64,000 bases of DNA. Source: Shewanella denitrificans OS217 (lineage in GTDB: Bacteria; Pseudomonadota; Gammaproteobacteria; Enterobacterales; Shewanellaceae). The notes below the pieces were generated by a model. The model did not search any database. It saw nothing but the letters and a program-made list of their open reading frames with translations, and was not told the origin of the DNA. The DNA lies in assembly GCF_000013765.1 (NCBI RefSeq), contig NC_007954.1, positions 3,534,001 to 3,598,000 on the forward strand. The letters run 5' to 3'. Shown here piece after piece: positions 53,802 through 63,723 of the stretch. Position numbers and translations under genes: made by a program. Each line of letters starts with the position of its first letter. Positions within the stretch are counted from its first letter, which is position 1.

Positions 53802-56555
53802 CTATGGCAGGCTGCCACGGCGTTTCTGGGCGAGTTGACGGAAGAAGTTGTAGCCAAAAATGCCCAGGATAAAAATAAACAGGAAGAGTTGTTGCTGCTG
53901 TTGCCAGTATGGATCGCAGCCAAATACCAACATGATAAATAAGGATGCCAGCAGCAAGAAAACCAAGAAGTACCAGCGGCTAAACAACTGCCTTAAGGAA
54001 AAAATCCACCAAGAGGCAATGGCATAGATGACCACAATAAGTACCAACAGGAGAAACACCAGCCGTAATGGCCATCTTAATGGGCAAACTTGGTTACACA
54101 CTTTGTCGGCAAGCTCCACCACAGGCTGCAGAGAAGGAAACATCAAAGGTTTGACTGGGAAGTAACTTTTTTCTATCAAGGTCGCAGCCTGTGCCGACAG
54201 AGGCATTGTCCAAAAAGCGGCGCCTAAATAACTCCACTGGGTGTAATTCACCACAGCTTCTAGTGCGTTAATGTCGGCGTCATTAACACCGATAAAGGGA
54301 ATGACCTTAGCGAACACCCTACCCGCCGAGTCCGAATAAGCCGCATCACCGAGCAAGGTTCTAAAGGCTTTCAGCGAAGAGACACTGTTATTAGCGGGTG
54401 TTGGCGCAGCGCTCGACAGAGGTGAGAAATTCACGATGAAAATATTAATATAGGGCTCTATCTTGGCCAAGTTATCTACAGTGTAAAACTCCGGAGTCTC
54501 TGCTTCTAGCTCATAGGCGGGCACCATGAGGTTGAGGTAATATTCGTCTGTGGGTTTTGCCTCATCGGAGGCACTCGAGTTTACCCCGCTCAGACTCGAT
54601 ACTCGATCTAAGCTAGTGTTTGAACTAGCGCCTGAACTAGCCTTTGAACTTAAGCCCCGCTTTAGCTTTTTAATGAAATCGATAAACTCATCCACTTTCT
54701 CCTGAGAGTTGATTTCCTTAAGATCTAAATTGAGTGTCACGCCATCGCCCAAGGTTCTGCTAGGGCTGGTACCTAGGCTAATCACAGGTTTAATGCGATT
54801 AATCATATTGCCTGTGATGGGCGTTTTTACCGCTGCGATTATCTGTTCAACCATGTTCTGGTTATAGGGCCAGCCCCTGGATGGGCTAGCCACTTCCTCC
54901 CCGCGAGATGAGAAGACTAAATCCACTTTCACCCTGTGGTTATGGGCATTAATGGCAAACTGCGAGTAGGCCTTTTCGGCGCGCCAATTATTAGGCAATA
55001 GTAACTGCGGCCCTTGGATAACCGCGGAAAAATAACCCATTCGCGTCAAGTGACTGTAATCTATGCTCGTGCCAGTTTCTTGCTGCCAATAAGGGTAGAA
55101 ACCGTAATAAGGCCGCTCATTGCCATCTTCGATGATGCTGTTTTGGGTGCAGCCACAACCTGGGGTTGGCTGCCAGACTAAAGGTTTACCGGCAGCTTGC
55201 CCTTGCTTACCTGTTTTGTGGGCAAGGGTATTGAGCGCCTGCGCCTGACTCTCATCGAGTTCCAGCGCCAGCTCTTTGATGGCAATACTCAATAAGTAGT
55301 CATCCAGGAACACACTGCCCGTTAAACTCGAAAGCTTTGCCAGCTGCGCTTCACTCAAGGCCAGTAGGGATAGAGACCTTAAGAAATTGTCGGCCGTTTC
55401 GCGGCTCACCTCATAGGTTTGTGGCTGAGACAATACTTGAGTCGTTGTCGCTGGAGCTGGCGTTATCACCGCGGCGGCTGCGGCTCCTGAGGTTTCTGTG
55501 CTGTTGGCGTCGCCGTTATCACTGGTGCTGGCCTTTGGGCTGGTTTGGCTCGCGGCCTTGGCTTCAGGGCTTTGCTCATCAGGTTTTGGCTCCTCAGGGC
55601 TTGGCTCACTAGGCTTAGGGCTCAGTAGCTGATACTCAGCTGGGGTCACAGTAATTAATGCCGCTAATCTTTTGGAGACTGTCTCGCTGTCGTCGGTGCC
55701 TATCAATGCCACTACTATGGGGGTTAATGCCGTGCCGATTTCTATGTCCGAGCTAAATTTTTTACCGACTAGTTTATTGAATTTAGTCGTGTTCTCACTC
55801 CATAAAGTCAGCTTTCCCATATCGATGTCATTAAATTGATAATAACTTAGCACTTGGGGTTGCGGCCTTACCACAGGCTGATAATAATCAGGTCCATTTG
55901 ACCTCACATTTGAAGATGCACCTGGGTTGGCTTCTGGGTATTCCTTTGTATAGTGTTCGGCGCGAGGATTAAGATAAAATTCATCGAAAAGCCCATGCAA
56001 TTGCGTCGGCGTGCCATAGCAATAAGGCATGGCTTCACAACTTGGCTCACTGTATTGCCCCTTAGTGGTCAGCACCGCCAGCCATGACTTAAATTCCTCA
56101 CTGACTAAACTCTGGCGCCAATTAGGGTAGTTTTGGGTCAACTCGGCCACTGTCACTAAGGCCGTTAATAACTGACTGACAAAATCATTTTCATTTTCTA
56201 CACTGGCCGCTTGATTGAATTCCTGACAAAAATAGCCTAGCCACTTCTCTGTAATGCGGCCAATTCTGCCATCTGCCAGCATATTTTTGGGGCCCTTGGC
56301 ATCGGCTTGGTAATCGGGATTATCCTGATAAATAATGGCTAAATTTTGCTGCACCAAAGAGCCGAAAATGCGGCTTTTAAGTATAGGATCTGCCATGGTC
56401 TTGGCCATCTGAGTGCTGCACTGCGCCGCTTCATCACTGGCAAGCACTAAGGACGAAAAGCCGAGGCTTAACAACACGGCTAAAACAAAGAGGGGGACTG
56501 AGCAGTAAGACACTAAGGTTTGCATCCAAGCATGGCGTCCATTGACCCAGTTCAT
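53802..56555 (-). CDS. Membrane-anchored protein with degenerate GH18-like domain, in the eCIS operon
   Basis: A 917-aa protein. N-terminal membrane/signal helix (about 15-38). A helical domain to about 300 includes DGRIGRITEKWLGYFCQ, like a peptidoglycan-binding fold. A Pro/Glu/Ser/Ala linker follows (about 310-375). From about 480 to 810 is a GH18-type barrel: YYGFYPYW, a first-strand segment LTRMGYFSAVI, and the catalytic strand position DGVTLNLDL (usual DGxDxDxE), where Asp, Asp and Glu are Thr, Asn and Asp. AFWTMPLS near 800 fits the last barrel strand. Three transmembrane helices end it (about 832-905). It overlaps the ATPase gene by four bases, so it is part of the eCIS operon. Confidence 0.7.
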   Translation of the reverse strand: MNWVNGRHAWMQTLVSYCSVPLFVLAVLLSLGFSSLVLASDEAAQCSTQMAKTMADPILKSRIFGSLVQQNLAIIYQDNPDYQADAKGPKNMLADGRIGRITEKWLGYFCQEFNQAASVENENDFVSQLLTALVTVAELTQNYPNWRQSLVSEEFKSWLAVLTTKGQYSEPSCEAMPYCYGTPTQLHGLFDEFYLNPRAEHYTKEYPEANPGASSNVRSNGPDYYQPVVRPQPQVLSYYQFNDIDMGKLTLWSENTTKFNKLVGKKFSSDIEIGTALTPIVVALIGTDDSETVSKRLAALITVTPAEYQLLSPKPSEPSPEEPKPDEQSPEAKAASQTSPKASTSDNGDANSTETSGAAAAAVITPAPATTTQVLSQPQTYEVSRETADNFLRSLSLLALSEAQLAKLSSLTGSVFLDDYLLSIAIKELALELDESQAQALNTLAHKTGKQGQAAGKPLVWQPTPGCGCTQNSIIEDGNERPYYGFYPYWQQETGTSIDYSHLTRMGYFSAVIQGPQLLLPNNWRAEKAYSQFAINAHNHRVKVDLVFSSRGEEVASPSRGWPYNQNMVEQIIAAVKTPITGNMINRIKPVISLGTSPSRTLGDGVTLNLDLKEINSQEKVDEFIDFIKKLKRGLSSKASSGASSNTSLDRVSSLSGVNSSASDEAKPTDEYYLNLMVPAYELEAETPEFYTVDNLAKIEPYINIFIVNFSPLSSAAPTPANNSVSSLKAFRTLLGDAAYSDSAGRVFAKVIPFIGVNDADINALEAVVNYTQWSYLGAAFWTMPLSAQAATLIEKSYFPVKPLMFPSLQPVVELADKVCNQVCPLRWPLRLVFLLLVLIVVIYAIASWWIFSLRQLFSRWYFLVFLLLASLFIMLVFGCDPYWQQQQQLFLFIFILGIFGYNFFRQLAQKRRGSLP

Positions 56556-57988
56556 AGGGTTTTTCCTTCTTTGCGTAACTCTTTGGCAATACCGCTCACC
56601 AGCTCGGAAAACGCGATCACGCTTTCCCCTGCCTGCACCGCAGAAATGGCGGCATAGCGGATCACATTGGCAATGGCGCCGCCGGAGATTTCATATTTTT
56701 CGGCAATGGAGAGTAATTGATCTGGCTTGTCATCTCGGTAATGGCCATTGAGCATGTTGAGCCACAAGCTATAGCGCTGCTCTGCATCTGGCATAGGGAA
56801 ATAGATCAGCGATTGAAAGCGGCGGGAAAAGGCATCATCTATGTTGGCCCTTAAGTTACTGGCCAAAATAACGATACCGGGGAAATCTTCAATGCGCTGT
56901 AACAGATAAGCAATTTCTTGATTAGCATGGCGATCGTTAGCGCTTCCTCCCTGTGAGCGGGTGCCAAACAGGGCATCGGCCTCATCGAAGAATAAGATCC
57001 AGCGTTTGTTTTCAGCTAAATCGAACAGCTTAGCTAAATTTTTCTCCGTCTCACCTATGTATTTAGATACCATGGCCGACAAGTCTATGCGGTAAACATC
57101 CAGCCCAAGCTCGGAGCCAATCAAGGTGGCGGTTAAGGTTTTTCCCGTTCCTGGGGGGCCATAGAAGAGGCTGCGATAGCCAGGCTTTAGGGACTTGGCT
57201 AAGCCCCAGTCCAGCATCAAATGATTGCCATGGGCTATCCAAGCTTTGATTTTATCTATCTCATCCATCACCTCAGTGGCTAGCACTAAATCTTCCCAAC
57301 TCAATGGGCTAGTGATCAATTTGGCCGGAAACTGACTGGTGTAATTGATCTTTTCAGTGACTCCTGTGGTGAAACGATTTAAGTACTCGGTTTCTAAGGA
57401 AAATGTGCTGCTAAAAAAGGGCTCTCCCTCACTGGGCGGCGTGAGTCTGATGACGCTGTTTTTAATAAAGACATGCTGAGGCTCAAAAAAAGTACTTATT
57501 CTGAAGCGCGCCGCCAAAGCCTCCCCCACCAGCACAAAGGCCGCCGTCTCACAGGTGGGCAAAAAACCTTGATGCACAGTGCCTGCCTTGCCACCAAACT
57601 CAGTATAGGGCCTGTCAAAATTGCTGTTTTTGATAAAAAAGGTATCGAAAATATGCGGCCTGATATGAGGGATAATAGCCATCACTAACACTAGCCGCTC
57701 CTCAAAGTGCTTCAGGTGCTGCTTCACCCAGTTGGCATAGGGTGACTCATCATGAGTTAAGTCTGGCGCCGGCAGCTGGCCTATGGAATCAAGTTCAGTT
57801 TCTTGTTGAAAATAAAGTTTAATACGTAGATCTAATACCTTAGTAAACCAGTCCATCTCCCGCTCTAGGCTGTTGGCATTGGCTTGGCTCAGGGGATCTG
57901 AGTTGCTAGTGCTCGTGACCTCATCACAGCCAGCAGCAATGGTCTCTTCGGCGCTATCACTCTGAGTGACTACCTGTAATTTACTCAT
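56552..57988 (-). CDS. eCIS AAA+ ATPase (Afp15-like)
   Basis: A 478-aa AAA+ protein with a 190-residue helical N-terminal domain. Walker A FYGPPGTGKTLTATLIG, Walker B WILFFDEADALFG, sensor 1 VILASN, and arginine-finger region DDAFSRRFQS are all present. A single AAA module with this layout is the ATPase found in nearly every eCIS (Afp15/Pvc15); it is needed for assembly or cargo loading. It is neither a ClpV-type double-AAA nor a terminase. Genes on both sides belong to the eCIS. Confidence 0.88.
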   Translation of the reverse strand: MSKLQVVTQSDSAEETIAAGCDEVTSTSNSDPLSQANANSLEREMDWFTKVLDLRIKLYFQQETELDSIGQLPAPDLTHDESPYANWVKQHLKHFEERLVLVMAIIPHIRPHIFDTFFIKNSNFDRPYTEFGGKAGTVHQGFLPTCETAAFVLVGEALAARFRISTFFEPQHVFIKNSVIRLTPPSEGEPFFSSTFSLETEYLNRFTTGVTEKINYTSQFPAKLITSPLSWEDLVLATEVMDEIDKIKAWIAHGNHLMLDWGLAKSLKPGYRSLFYGPPGTGKTLTATLIGSELGLDVYRIDLSAMVSKYIGETEKNLAKLFDLAENKRWILFFDEADALFGTRSQGGSANDRHANQEIAYLLQRIEDFPGIVILASNLRANIDDAFSRRFQSLIYFPMPDAEQRYSLWLNMLNGHYRDDKPDQLLSIAEKYEISGGAIANVIRYAAISAVQAGESVIAFSELVSGIAKELRKEGKTL

Positions 57989-58089
57989 CCTTGGCGACCT
58001 CGTATTAACAAATAAAACAACCTCTGATTTTTACTTTTACGCTTTCTTCCACTTAAGTCTTAGCTGATAAAACGGCGTAGACAGCCCCG

Positions 58090-61000
58090 CTAGCGCCATT
58101 CCACGTGCATAACTCGCTCCATCCAAGGCAATTTAATTACCCCAAAGCTCCATGGAAGGCTATCGAGCAGTACATCGAAGGCCTTAGGCTGAATGCGCAG
58201 TTTCCACGCTTCTTTCTCTAGGGTTATCACCCCTTCTCTTTGCAGAAAGGTTTGCCTCAAGCCGTCGTTACTTGTGTTGCCAAGGCCAGTCCAATTTTGG
58301 ATAACCCCAGTTAACAGCCCATCGGCTGTGTTCTTGTCCTCATGGGTTAACACTAGCCGATGACTTAAAGGTGTAGTGGTTTTCATGCCGCAGAGGATCT
58401 TGTTGAGACCTAACTGAAACTCCAGCGCCCCCTCTCGCCCATAGGCGATGTACTGCAGTAGATGCAGCGCCTTTTCCCGCGCTTGCTCATCAATAAACTC
58501 GCCCTTCTCAGTCAAGGCTAAGCGAGTAAAAAGCCGGCCAATATAAGGCGCTATCAAGACTAAGCCCCCATTGGCGACATAAATTTTATCCAGCCCCTCA
58601 TCCTGTTGTTTATCCTCATTTTTACTTTTATCGCCATAGATGAGGGCTTCGAGTTCGGCCAATGGTTCCAGCGCTTTGGGTGCTGATACTGGGGGCCTTG
58701 TGGACGTTTTAGGCGTTTTCGATAAGTTGTGTTTAGGCTCGCTAATAACGCCTTTAGGGCGGGGCAGGCCCTCACCTTTAAGCTCAATGTCTTGTTTCAA
58801 GCTAGGTGTAAACCTAAGCTCAAGCCTGACTTGAGTTAAGAAATCCGCGAAGGTGGAGAAGCGTGTTTTAATGGCACGCTGTTTCGAGTACGCCCACTGC
58901 AAAAAGGCCATTTCAGCCTTATGGAGACTCATGTTGTGATGCCTGCTGTGAGAGCTGTAGTGATGACTGCAGTGATGCTTAGCCAGGTACTGGCAGATGA
59001 ATGTCCAAAAAATCCTAGGGGAGCCGCGGCGCAATTGAACTAAGCTGGGGCTGTCATAGATTAAACTTTGCAGCCTCAAATAAAGGCTTGTGAATGCATT
59101 GCCATAGCAAAACGTCATGAGTTCAACAAGTTCAGTGTCACTCCTTAGGGCAAGCATAAAATCCATCACCTGCCCTCGATGCATATTTTGCAACAGCAAG
59201 ATTTTTAATGCCTCATTATCATGGGCTAACAGGGACTTAACCCCTAAATCTACCCCTTTCCCCAGCGGGCTCTTAGCTAGGTTTAGCCCGAGATATTCAC
59301 TGAGGCGCGGCCATTGACTCAAGTCAGTGCCAGCAAGGGTTTGCAATAACGCCTTCAGCATAGTGGCAAGCCGTGCACTTTGGCGTTTAGGGTCAAGCTT
59401 AGCCCTGTCCTCAAGGCTTAGGGTCAACAAGTCTGCAGACTCAGCGGGTATGTCATGCAATAAGCTATGGGCGAGTTTTATTGCCTGTTCATTATTCATT
59501 TCAACTGAGTTGCCATTAACTGAGTTGTCATTAACCGAACTTTCGCTATCAGAGCTGGCTTCAACTGAGTTGCCATCAACTGAACTCTCGCTAACTGAGC
59601 TTCCTATAACTGAGTTTTTTATAACTGAATTTCCTATAACTGAGCGGCGCCATAATGCGGCTGTACTCAATGAGGCTAAACCTGAGTTCAAGCGTGCAAG
59701 CTCGGTTAACTTAAGGCTTGGATAAAGAACGGTCAGCAGCTGGCCTAATTTAACACCTTCAGCACTGGAGAGGTGTGCAGCAAGATGCTTCCAGTCAATG
59801 GATTGCAGCAAGGCCAGTTGCATCTTACTTTCCGGCATCAGCGCGGCAAGATGCACAAAATCCTTGGCAGATAACCCCTTCAGCAAGTTGAGTAAACGCC
59901 TCAACTCTTGGCTATTGGCTTCATGTTCTGAGCCATTGTCTAAGCCATTGGCCTCAGATTCGAATCTATAAGCCTTGGCAGCGCTTAAGCCTGCCACCAA
60001 GGTAAAAAATTGCTGCAGCCATTGCTGGGATTGCACTAAGTCAAATAAGCTGGCGACTGAGCTTGTCTCCGTCTCGGCCTGATGTGTTTGCTCAGCCGTT
60101 TCTTGCTCAGCAATCGCGCCTTTCCCAGCTATTTCTCTTGCTAAACTAGCGGCTTGAGGCGCCCTGTGCCCCTCAAGCCACTGACTAAGTAGGTTTATTA
60201 GCCATTGGGGCGCATTTCTATGTCGACTAACATTGCTGCTATTGCCACTGCTGCTACTGCCAATTTCATGGTTATTTTTTGACGCCCTAAGCATGGCCTG
60301 CAACAAGGACTCAAGAGGTAAGTTGCGGTATTGTGCCATCTGCAAAATAACAAATCGGATAAAAGCTTCAGGCTTTGCCTCTCGAGTTTTGGCCAAACTT
60401 GCTTTGATATCCCCGCCGCGTTCGGCCTCAATGCAGATAAAACGCCAACATATCAGCCATAGCTGTGTTGCTAAGTTTGCTGAGTAACTCAAGCCTTGGC
60501 TGAGGCTATAGCGCGTTAGCTTATCCAGTAATAGAGCTGGCAAACTAAGCTTAAGCCATGTCGTTTGGCTTGAGCTCTTGCTTGCCTCTACAAGCAACAG
60601 CGAGTCTGGGTTTAACAACACGGCCAAGGCCTGACTCAAATGGGGCGCCAATAAGTTAAAAAGACTTAACTGGCTGGCATTGGATAGTGCCAATAGATAG
60701 CGTTTTATCTGCGCTTCGCTGTCGCTATCACCCCAGTCCATATCTTTGGCTAACTCATTGGGTAGCTCTTGGGGTAAACCATGGGCCCCATTCTGCAACT
60801 CATTCCTAAACAAATAGTGCAATAAAATGGCCCTGAATTTTGCCTTTACGCCCTCACTCGCCTGCCCCAGCAGCTTGGCTAAACTGGCGTTATCGGCAAG
60901 TTCGAGGGCGAGCACAAAACCTTGCAGCAGATGCTGCAAGGCGGGGTTCTGCTGAACGGCTTCTGTGTCGAGTACTGGGGCTACTTCAACTGATTTTGAT

Positions 61001-63723
61001 TCTAAATCAGCGCCTAAACCTGAGTCTGTCGATAACACTGGGGTTTCGCCATCTACACTCGATTGCTGCCCAGTGGCATTGTTAACGCCTAAGTCCATGG
61101 GCTTTATCAGCAAAGACACCAGTAGACCCAACATCTCTTGTTGCAGCCCCGAAGGTTTGCTCACATAAGAGAAGGAGCGGACAAACCCGCGCACTAGCTG
61201 TTGGTGGTTGAGATTGTGATGAGCCGCCATTTGCTGAGTCAGATAACCTAAGTAACTGAGCTTATTGAATACTGAGCCGCGCTCTGTCAGTAGGTAACTT
61301 AAGCTAAACTGCCACAGCTGCTTGTCGCTCACCGCAGCATCTTTATGGTGTTGCCCTGGGCCAAGCATAGCCGCTTGAGCACTGGTGCTTGCTGAAACTA
61401 AGGCTGAGTCTTGCTCTATGGCAGCTCGCTTAGATAGCCCAGAGGTTTTCCCCATTAACGCCGTCTGCGCCATGATAGACAAAATAAGAGCGGCATCATT
61501 AGGTGCCAGCACAGTCAACAGCTCGTGCAGCATCTTATGCGTAAAGTGAGCGACAACTAACTTGATAGCGCGCCTATCTTGGCCATAGAGAGTCAATCCT
61601 TGCCTAAGTAGCTGCCTGTGCTCACCGATATAACTGCGCCAATGCTTAGCCATTAACCCTATTCGACCTTGAGTCAACGCCATAGCAAGAAGGGCAATTA
61701 ATCGCGCCTCTTCGTCAAGGTGATCCATTCCTATTGGCTGGCCTTTATGGGACTTCATGCCTTCAACAACCTGCTGCTTACTGTTAAAGCCATTGCCACT
61801 AATAGCATCGCCATTAAAGCTAAGGTCACTGAGCAATTGTTGCAGGTTTCTGGTAAGCGGCGAATCCTTGGGCAGGCTGATGACGGATTGATACAAGGAG
61901 TGATGCAACTGCGCTTGGCTGACATTTTGGTGTGCCGCAGCCTGCTTTATCATGCTGTAAAGATAGGCTTTACGGTTAAACGCACTGCCTCTGTCCACCA
62001 GCAGGTAGCTTAAGGTGAACTCCCAAAATACCTGGTGACTCTGAGCCAAGGGCATGAGTTGGAGGCTCGCCCTTTCTTTTTGAAGAGTCGCCTTTTGATG
62101 AGCAGCCGTGTGATCCACAGCCCCAGTATGCGCTGAACTTGCATAAGATGAATTGGCATAAGATGAATTGGCATCAGTGCCTTTATCCAACGGGTCTTGC
62201 GGCTTAGCAACTGCTTGCTGTGTGGCTTGATTTGCTATGGTTTGGTTGGCTAGGGCTTGCTTAGATAGCAAAGGAGCTAGGGCAAGCTGCCTAAATCCTA
62301 AGATGAACCGGCTTTCTCTGGGTTCAAGTAGCGTGAGAATGTCAAGCAACATGGGCTCTGTAAGCCCGCTGGCTAAGGCATGCCTAACCGAATATTGCTG
62401 GCCTAAGTAATTCAGTATACTCACAAATTCTTTAGCAAACACTTGGGTTGTCAACGGCCAAATGGAGAGTAACCCTCTATAGTTCCCCTGCAGTAAGGCT
62501 TGGGTTAATAGGGCGATATAGCCTTGCCGAGCTTGGTTGGTGACAGCTGTGGATTGACGCTGGTGCAGCTCATTTTTTGCTTGCCAGCTTGCTTCGCTGT
62601 GGTTTTTTGAATAGTCGTTAGCGTGACTTTGAGTCTGGGCTTGCTTGTCTCTTTGATTCTGTAAGCCATCTTGACTGGCAACTTGGCTCATGGCGGCAAA
62701 CAATAGGGTGAATTCAGCCTTCTTGGCGCTAGGGGCATACTGGCTGCACACGCTAAGTAGCGATGAGTTAATTGACGCTTGGCTCGACATAGATGAGTTT
62801 GACATAAAAAGGCTTGTCATAAAGAGCTTTGCCATCACAGCTTGCTGCTCTTGCAAGCTTGCACGGCTCAGCCAGCCTGATGAGGTAAAAAACTGCCTTT
62901 GTGTGTGAGTAAACTCAGCCTCGGCGCCATGATTGAACATAAGTTTTACTAAAAACTTAAGCTGACTTAACTGCCTGCCGACCTGCAGCGCCAACAGGCA
63001 GGCTATGCTCTTGTCTGTGTTTAATTGCCGCAGCAAACGCACAAGAATCGCCGCTCGCGTCGAGGAGGTTTTCAAGAGTTCACTCAGGGCGGCTAAATGA
63101 TTAAACACAGTCGCTTCAAACCATGCAGTCCAAGTATCCGGCTTTTGATAAAAACCACTGGCGTCTGTATTCCAAGATAGGTTGCCATGTTCGAGAAAAT
63201 ACTTAAGTTGTCGCCAACTGGACTCTGCCTTGGGGTATTGATAAAAACTCAGCTCAGAAATATCTTGGTGGCGCCAGTCCGGGTTGAGGTCTTGCCCTGT
63301 TGCTGCCTGCCCTTGCGAGGGTCTTGGGCTTGGGTTTAGTCCTGTGCTTAGCTTGGGAGTGAGTTTGGGCGTCAGTTGAGAAATGAGCCTTGCGCCACTT
63401 GCGCTCTCAGATGTTTTCGCCAAGCTATTGAGCTGCAGAGCCAATGCCTGACTCACTCTAGTGACTAAATGCTCGCGATAATTAGCGCCAGATAACTCAC
63501 CTAAGTCTATGACCAATGTCTCTATGCTAAGTACCCAAGTCTCTTGGCTATGTTGCTCGAAGACCTCATCGATGGCGGGCAGTAACTGGTGCAACATAAA
63601 GGCCTGCGCCTGAGCTTGAAACTCGTCGGCCAGCGGCTGGCTATCGAACTGAATATCTAATATGGCCCGCTCTATCAAGTGCTTGTGGCTGCCATAATCT
63701 CGGCCCATCAGATCACTGCTCAT
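58090..63723 (-). CDS. eCIS tape-measure-type protein (CIS_TMP-like)
   Basis: A 1877-aa protein. The N-terminus (HKHLIERAILDIQFDSQPLADEFQAQAQAF...LLPAIDEVFEQHS... IETLVIDLGELS) fits the family named contractile injection system tape measure protein. Internal repeats of about 200 residues contain W-x-FSLSYLLxxRGSxFN (about residues 560 and 805). A pentapeptide array of SVxxN type occurs at about 1360-1410. The C-terminus has LIAPYIGRLFTRLAL and GREGALEFQLGLNKILCGM, also typical. It would help set the tail length. Its start overlaps the gene to the right by 11 bases. Confidence 0.8.
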   Translation of the reverse strand: MSSDLMGRDYGSHKHLIERAILDIQFDSQPLADEFQAQAQAFMLHQLLPAIDEVFEQHSQETWVLSIETLVIDLGELSGANYREHLVTRVSQALALQLNSLAKTSESASGARLISQLTPKLTPKLSTGLNPSPRPSQGQAATGQDLNPDWRHQDISELSFYQYPKAESSWRQLKYFLEHGNLSWNTDASGFYQKPDTWTAWFEATVFNHLAALSELLKTSSTRAAILVRLLRQLNTDKSIACLLALQVGRQLSQLKFLVKLMFNHGAEAEFTHTQRQFFTSSGWLSRASLQEQQAVMAKLFMTSLFMSNSSMSSQASINSSLLSVCSQYAPSAKKAEFTLLFAAMSQVASQDGLQNQRDKQAQTQSHANDYSKNHSEASWQAKNELHQRQSTAVTNQARQGYIALLTQALLQGNYRGLLSIWPLTTQVFAKEFVSILNYLGQQYSVRHALASGLTEPMLLDILTLLEPRESRFILGFRQLALAPLLSKQALANQTIANQATQQAVAKPQDPLDKGTDANSSYANSSYASSAHTGAVDHTAAHQKATLQKERASLQLMPLAQSHQVFWEFTLSYLLVDRGSAFNRKAYLYSMIKQAAAHQNVSQAQLHHSLYQSVISLPKDSPLTRNLQQLLSDLSFNGDAISGNGFNSKQQVVEGMKSHKGQPIGMDHLDEEARLIALLAMALTQGRIGLMAKHWRSYIGEHRQLLRQGLTLYGQDRRAIKLVVAHFTHKMLHELLTVLAPNDAALILSIMAQTALMGKTSGLSKRAAIEQDSALVSASTSAQAAMLGPGQHHKDAAVSDKQLWQFSLSYLLTERGSVFNKLSYLGYLTQQMAAHHNLNHQQLVRGFVRSFSYVSKPSGLQQEMLGLLVSLLIKPMDLGVNNATGQQSSVDGETPVLSTDSGLGADLESKSVEVAPVLDTEAVQQNPALQHLLQGFVLALELADNASLAKLLGQASEGVKAKFRAILLHYLFRNELQNGAHGLPQELPNELAKDMDWGDSDSEAQIKRYLLALSNASQLSLFNLLAPHLSQALAVLLNPDSLLLVEASKSSSQTTWLKLSLPALLLDKLTRYSLSQGLSYSANLATQLWLICWRFICIEAERGGDIKASLAKTREAKPEAFIRFVILQMAQYRNLPLESLLQAMLRASKNNHEIGSSSSGNSSNVSRHRNAPQWLINLLSQWLEGHRAPQAASLAREIAGKGAIAEQETAEQTHQAETETSSVASLFDLVQSQQWLQQFFTLVAGLSAAKAYRFESEANGLDNGSEHEANSQELRRLLNLLKGLSAKDFVHLAALMPESKMQLALLQSIDWKHLAAHLSSAEGVKLGQLLTVLYPSLKLTELARLNSGLASLSTAALWRRSVIGNSVIKNSVIGSSVSESSVDGNSVEASSDSESSVNDNSVNGNSVEMNNEQAIKLAHSLLHDIPAESADLLTLSLEDRAKLDPKRQSARLATMLKALLQTLAGTDLSQWPRLSEYLGLNLAKSPLGKGVDLGVKSLLAHDNEALKILLLQNMHRGQVMDFMLALRSDTELVELMTFCYGNAFTSLYLRLQSLIYDSPSLVQLRRGSPRIFWTFICQYLAKHHCSHHYSSHSRHHNMSLHKAEMAFLQWAYSKQRAIKTRFSTFADFLTQVRLELRFTPSLKQDIELKGEGLPRPKGVISEPKHNLSKTPKTSTRPPVSAPKALEPLAELEALIYGDKSKNEDKQQDEGLDKIYVANGGLVLIAPYIGRLFTRLALTEKGEFIDEQAREKALHLLQYIAYGREGALEFQLGLNKILCGMKTTTPLSHRLVLTHEDKNTADGLLTGVIQNWTGLGNTSNDGLRQTFLQREGVITLEKEAWKLRIQPKAFDVLLDSLPWSFGVIKLPWMERVMHVEWR
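59494..59643 (-). repeat. Ten-copy 15-bp tandem repeat coding for SVxxN pentapeptides
   Basis: Within the tape-measure-type gene, about ten 15-bp units encode SVIGN, SVIKN, SVIGS, SVSES, SVDGN, SVEAS, SDSES, SVNDN, SVNGN and SVEMN in sequence. The three units at one end are almost identical, which suggests recent expansion. Units keep the reading frame, so copy number could vary without breaking the protein. Confidence 0.85.

Noticed and set aside
56552..57988. Type VI secretion ClpV
   Set aside because: The protein has one AAA module and about 480 residues; ClpV has two modules and is about twice as long.
59494..59643. Tandem repeats considered as a CRISPR array
   Set aside because: Units are 15 bp, adjoining, in frame within a gene and without spacers.
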